A stretch of 60,000 nucleotides of DNA from Zygnema cylindricum (lineage: Eukaryota; Streptophyta; Zygnematophyceae; Zygnematales; Zygnemataceae), in contig JBBHKE010003003.1 of NCBI GenBank assembly GCA_037447655.1, positions 64,001 through 124,000 on the forward strand, in the 5' to 3' direction. Of the stretch, positions 55,681 through 60,000 are shown piece by piece. The translations under genes and the position numbers were made by a program. Every line of letters starts with the position of its first letter. The stretch's first letter is position 1. Below the pieces are notes generated by a model. That model was not told where the DNA came from. It worked only from the letters and a program-made list of their open reading frames with translations, and searched no databases.

Positions 55681-58332
55681 GTGTGTGTGTGTGTGTGTAT
55701 GTGTGTGCGTGTGTAAAGCTCTTGCAAATGCAGACAGAGAGCGTCCGATAACACCAGCAGGAATATTATCAACAGCAATCTTCAGCTGAAAGGGCGGATT
55801 TAGAAGATCAATCGGAACTTCCAGAGCAAAAGAGGGAAAGACCAGGCTTTTTGAAAGATGTGAATTAGTAATTCCCGGAATTGGAAATACAACAAAGTCT
55901 CATTCATCGACTACAAAAAACTTAAAAAAAAACTAGAATCGACCATCAGACGTCTCTGTGTGCCCTACAGACTAAAAAGCAGCAGAGTTCCACCCCTTCG
56001 ATGACTGTGGAACGACAACTTCTCAATGAACGACCCTTCTCATTCAAAATATCCCTGCGCGAATTAACTCGATAAATGGAGACCATATGGGTTAGCAACA
56101 TGACCACAGTTAAAGGATGACCACACAAATTACAAACAGAAACACCAACAACAACAGTCCATATTTGTTGCGTCGTGAACAAACTATGACTGTCCTTTAC
56201 AGTTGATGATAGGTACAAAAAGATGCATATTTCCAATATAAACAATGAGTGTGGAGCATTTTGCAGGCCTAACAGCTGTCATAAAATGTTTCAGGTTCAA
56301 CCAAAAACAATAGAAACAAGGCGCAGACATGGATATATCATTGACAAGTCAAATCTGCAGTCCACAGTATCCCATTCGAAATTTGTCCTCGACAACTGAC
56401 GAATGTGCTGGGTAACGCCAGATACAAAATGCAAACAACTGGCTAACAATTTATAATTACGACAACACTACCATGAAAGAATCCTCTCAGACAAAATTCC
56501 AAACGTGAATAAGGCTGATGCATGACTCAGCCAATCACTGACTTAGAAAGAGGACAACCCTCTCGGTTGAAATGATTGTCCTGACACAAAAATGACGTAC
56601 CTTGTATTGAACTAGCACGTCGTTGTCCTTCATAGTCTCACGCACAATTTGCCCATTTTCATCCTCCACGATCAACACCTCCTCAGGTTTCCTCATACGG
56701 CTTATCATGAGTAACCGAAGTTTAGTCATAGGGGCAGCGTACAACTGTTTCCGTTGTGACAGTGGAGAAGAGATTCCATTGTTCATTACAACATTTTGGG
56801 GCAGCCCAAAGGCTAACCCTGGAGTCGAGGGGCCACCAGCCTCCATGCTGCACTCTGACTGGAAAAGATCACAGACAAGATGATTCCAGTAGTCCAGGCA
56901 TACCTGGAAAGTAACTTGGTCATGTCAGCATCTAGCGATCATCCATTTGCACATCTATCGCGTATCTTTTTTAGAAAACGGCTCAGTAAGAAATATCCAA
57001 TAACCAGAATAACTAGCACAAAATCCTGTCATATTCACCTCACATACTTTTTTATCCATTTGCAGACGGCTTGTACATTTATGTTCACATTGATTACTTC
57101 TACAAGCACCTGTAGTTACTTCCTGCTTGGTTAATCTGAACTGGTTATCACAATTCGCAGACAAATAATTTTCTGATCCATAGCAATGCATTGTAAAATG
57201 TACAGTGACCATGTGCAGAACGCATAGTGCACAGACACTGCACCTAGTTAAACAAAACCATTTCGTGCAAAACAAAAAAAAAATGTAGGAAAAAAACAGC
57301 AGTAAATTTGTTACATGAAAATGGAATTCTTTAAAGGCAAACATCAACTCCTACATAAGTACATAGAGATTACAACCATAATCATTGTATGAGTTACACT
57401 CCCCTAAGGCTATTCTTATGCGAACATCCTCAACAATTAGCAAATGTTCAGGCCCTTTCAAATTAACTGATAAATTCATTTTTTAAGCAATAACTCCCAG
57501 GTGTAAATGCTCAGATCAGTTTCATTCACAGCCCCCAGCCTCCAGATGTGCTAAACCCTAAACCTAGTGCTCTCTTTCACCACCTCCACTCATCCATTCA
57601 CTAGCAGTAGCCAGTATGCAATGCAAATCTCAAAGCTACATTAATTGAAAGAATGTGCAAAAAAACTTAGCTTTGACAAGAAATGGCTAGCACTTGTATC
57701 AAGCATCCACTGAACATCAGAGATTAACTTTAACCCAGTATAAGGTAAGGAGAAATATTCTTAGCTAGAAGTCACTCTTTGGCCAATGAATACATTCTCC
57801 TTTCCTTATCAATATTATTTTCTTACCTTAAAGACCTCAGTGTCATCCACATATGATATATTGATGAGATAATCCAACCCTATCAAAAGTGATTCTTGAT
57901 GCTCATCAGTCTCCAAAACAGAAATGTGATTCTGCAGTGGTTCCAAGCTCCAATGAGACCAGAATCCCAAATAAACCAAAACCACATTGCTTAAAAAGAT
58001 AACTCAACGCAAATCAATGCACCTCAGAACGGGAGTATCAACGGAAACAATTAGAATAAAATTCAAGCAATCTAAAAAAAATATGCCAAGAACAAAAGGT
58101 AAAGCACATGAATGAAGAAAAACAAAAGATCTTTGGCAGGACAAAATATGCTAACATATAAAAAGTAGTGTGTGGTTCTTGTACTCTTTAAGAAACACTA
58201 CAAACAAAAAATAGACTTCAAATTGGAACTGAATTAACCTGTGTTTGGAATATCAACAAGTTAAGCAACATTACATAATAGTCATACCTTGAAGAAGGCC
58301 GTAAGAAACATTGCCAAGTTTTGAATAAAGTC
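42105..58332 (-). CDS. XPO1: Exportin-1 (XPO1/CRM1), C-terminal 768 residues, twenty exons
   Basis: The nuclear export receptor binds leucine-rich export signals together with Ran-GTP and carries cargo through nuclear pores. Exons, down the minus strand: 58332-58288, 57931-57827, 56903-56601, 55467-55408, 55255-55145, 53379-53282, 52985-52877, 52368-52303, 51614-51516, 49940-49860, 49451-49362, 48350-48265, 48011-47931, 47591-47409, 45231-45054, 44440-44333, 43986-43849, 43313-43173, 43054-42950, 42224-42105. Every intron is GT-AG and all phases agree. HEAT-repeat blocks match plant XPO1 throughout ([81 protein letters not shown]). Plant XPO1 has about 1075 residues, so some 310 N-terminal residues are missing and probably lie past 60000. 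There are no stops in any exon; the gene looks functional. Confidence 0.95.
42318..42515. repeat. GAGAGGGGA simple repeat in the last XPO1 intron
   Basis: Purine-rich GAGAGGGGA / GAGAAGGGA words on the plus strand. A second polypyrimidine run lies at 42676-42750 in the same intron. Confidence 0.9.
45400..45431 (+). repeat. G-run in XPO1 intron
   Basis: Several runs of three or more G within 32 bases on the plus strand (GGAGG, a G10 run, G8, GGG). It could form a G-quadruplex on the non-transcribed-sense strand of XPO1. It lies in the largest intron (45232-47408). Confidence 0.6.
51024..51068. repeat. 17-bp hairpin in XPO1 intron
   Basis: ATTAACTTACCCTTGCC (51024-51040) pairs with GGCAAGGGTATGTTAAT (51052-51068) with one mismatch around an 11-base loop. 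It might be a tiny MITE or a structured intron element. Confidence 0.8.
53282..53379 (-). CDS. XPO1: XPO1 exon with the reactive cysteine of the NES groove
   Basis: Encodes [20 protein letters not shown] and [12 protein letters not shown]. The Cys (codon 53334-53332) corresponds to human Cys528, the residue alkylated by leptomycin B, and the groove helix around it is conserved. The donor is AT/GTATGT, so the Met codon is split and completed by GTATGTTGTAGG in the next exon. Confidence 0.93.
55638..55714. repeat. (TA)n(TG)n compound microsatellite in XPO1 intron
   Basis: About 40 bases of alternating AT followed by GTGTGTGT with few breaks. Confidence 0.95.
56601..56903 (-). CDS. XPO1: XPO1 exon with the HEAT-9 acidic loop
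   Basis: The exon of 101 codons runs from [10 protein letters not shown] to NDVLVQYK. It contains [20 protein letters not shown], the acidic loop of HEAT 9 that in known structures senses Ran-GTP and controls cargo release. The segment before it ([20 protein letters not shown]) varies among plants. Confidence 0.95.
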
Positions 58333-60000
58333 CTGCAATAACAAGCCACAAAACCAAAATCAGATGATGGCAATAGTTTGCCTACTGACAACAGGCAACA
58401 AATACCAACTTCACAAATTGAGAGTCATACAAACTGAAGTTCCCATGGAAAACCAGAAGTTTGGTAACAACACCATAAAACGCTGGAACCAACATGCCCA
58501 CATGCTGATCTCAACAAATCTGGCTTCGAAACAACTAAAAAAAATGAATAAATGACAAAAATAGGAAATGTGCCAATAAAAAAACGATATTTGAATCGCT
58601 ACAGGTTTTACAGGCTACTGTTTTTCGAAAGTCTAAACATTTCACATCCCATCGCAGAATTTCTAACCCAAAAATGCCAACAATAATGCCTAGAATCTTC
58701 ATCGCATCACGATTGGAAAAACATCCTGCAAATAATGGGAGTGGCAACATCGTAAGCTTTTGACCACATTAAGAGCTTTGACAGCCCTGAAATAAACTGT
58801 CTGACAAAGCTTATTAATGATATCACAAAAAAAAAAAACTGAAAGAAACAAAAAAAACTGGTTTTGAAAAGTACTGGCTATTTTAATGGTTCATTTGTCT
58901 ATCAGGTCATGTAAGACATCCAACAGAGGAAAAACGTATCAAATAGTTACAGAAACAATGTACATGGAACATACGTGAATTTAAAAAGTTTCAAAACATT
59001 AATCATGAAAGGCAAATTATTGCTTTCTTGTCCAACTAATTGAGACCAGGCATATTTCAGAAAGTGGTATTTAAATCCATGATACAGCTGAAGAGAGAGC
59101 CCAATGTCCTCAGAAATTTAGGCACCGGTGGCCAAAGAACTGCAATCGCTTCTACTAGCAAAATGTAATTCCAGCAGTCAGTTATGGGCCATTTAAAACA
59201 ATGACTGTCCCTTGATAGAAGTGTCCTTGCAAATAACTGTGCACAACAACACTATTCATACACAATCGGATAAGATTTGCAACTTCATACTTATTGTTTC
59301 TAGAATTAACGAATTTATGTCAATCGTGAATAAGAAACGCAGATGACAATGAGTGAGCGCCAGTGCCTAGCAGATTATGGGGAAACTATGGAAACTTTAG
59401 AATTTTAAACAAAATGGGGAAACCACTGATAACCACTGATCGATTCCAATTCTATTGCCATGCTTCTTTCGACACAATCCTCAGATGGCAAATTACCTAT
59501 TTGCTAGAATGAAGGCAGGAGAGTTACAAGCAGCTTTTCTCGAATACCACACATATAAAGTGTCAATGAAAGCATAGGCGGCACATGTTCAAACCAAAAA
59601 TAACACCAACTAATCAGGTCAAAAGCCAGCGGTAAGAAATAACGTCTGACCATAGTGAGTGTATGAGTGCCAAAAATGCTGTCCATGCACTGTAAAAGGT
59701 GACAAGTAATTAGCATTCTGTCTCATGTCGGGGGAGAAACGCCTGACTTCAATTTACCTAGGAGCTTATTTAAGTCAGAGACAAGTGTGGCGAATGAGAA
59801 AGGTCAAAGGATGCCAAAAATGCGTAGTTATACTTGATAAAAATACATATACACTGTTAGAATACGTAGGCACTCCACAGGCAGATGCATGTTCAGTTGG
59901 CAGCCAAGCTTTATCTCATGTGAAACAACACCCTCATGTGTATCTAACCTGTGCTCCAACACATAACAGAAACATCCAAACATACAGCCACACCTTTTAA
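58333..60000. other. XPO1 upstream sequence without a convincing exon
   Basis: I looked on the minus strand for the exons preceding DFIQNLAMF (the region matching GQLRIILPPST of relatives) and found none that fits. This is probably one long intron that continues past the window edge. Confidence 0.5.

Noticed and set aside
59080-59165. Minus-strand segment reading IAVLWPPVPKF, considered as the ILPPS region of XPO1
   Set aside because: There is no donor at its end and the similarity is too weak.
59504-59716. Possible XPO1 exon (CMDSIFGTHTLTMV) with plausible splice sites
   Set aside because: The translation does not match the expected region before DFIQNLAMF of plant XPO1.
1-60000. CRISPR arrays, rRNA or bacterial operon signals
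   Set aside because: None seen. Repeats are transposon ends, LTRs or simple sequence, and the genes are spliced eukaryotic genes.

Overview
This window comes from a nuclear genome of the plant lineage (a streptophyte). It carries a spliced LysM receptor-like kinase gene, a DxD glycosyltransferase gene and a plant-type exportin-1 (XPO1/CRM1) gene with GT-AG introns. Between and inside them lie LTR retrotransposons and terminal-inverted-repeat DNA elements. A charophyte alga or a non-seed plant is my best guess, but the species cannot be fixed from the sequence. All three host genes lie on the minus strand.

Layout. 1-4640: a decayed plus-strand Ty3/gypsy element whose polyprotein ends in a PHD finger, followed by a polypurine tract and LTR-like sequence. 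5445-14770: a nine-exon LysM receptor kinase (three LysM domains, proline-rich linker, transmembrane helix, kinase with its key residues intact). One of its introns holds two nested hAT-like elements with clean 8-bp target duplications. 15400-18250: further hAT-like elements. 18250-21340: gene-poor sequence. 21415-33703: a minus-strand Ty1/copia element inserted in a GGGAGA microsatellite. A solo LTR (25292-26460) and a Gag-only retrotransposon (28270-32902) sit inside it. 34545-35512: the glycosyltransferase, with a G-box-rich region upstream. 37000-40700: more inverted-repeat elements. 42105-58332: twenty exons of XPO1, about residue 310 to the C-terminus. Its N-terminal part was not found and probably lies beyond the right edge.

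How the parts fit. The host genes are functionally unrelated: chitin/glycan-type perception at the cell surface, glycan synthesis in the Golgi, and nuclear export. The main story is layered transposition. Target-site duplications order the events: microsatellite, then copia, then solo LTR and Gag-only element; and older hAT copy, then younger hAT copy. The copia relatives share a primer-binding site matching the anticodon arm of initiator tRNA-Met, which implies half-tRNA priming. Their LTRs also share paired bZIP-type G-boxes and a conserved palindrome.

Exon borders were read by eye from splice consensus, reading phase and family similarity. The LysM kinase CDS sums to 2091 bases (697 codons including stop). 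The recovered XPO1 exons join in phase throughout to 768 residues.
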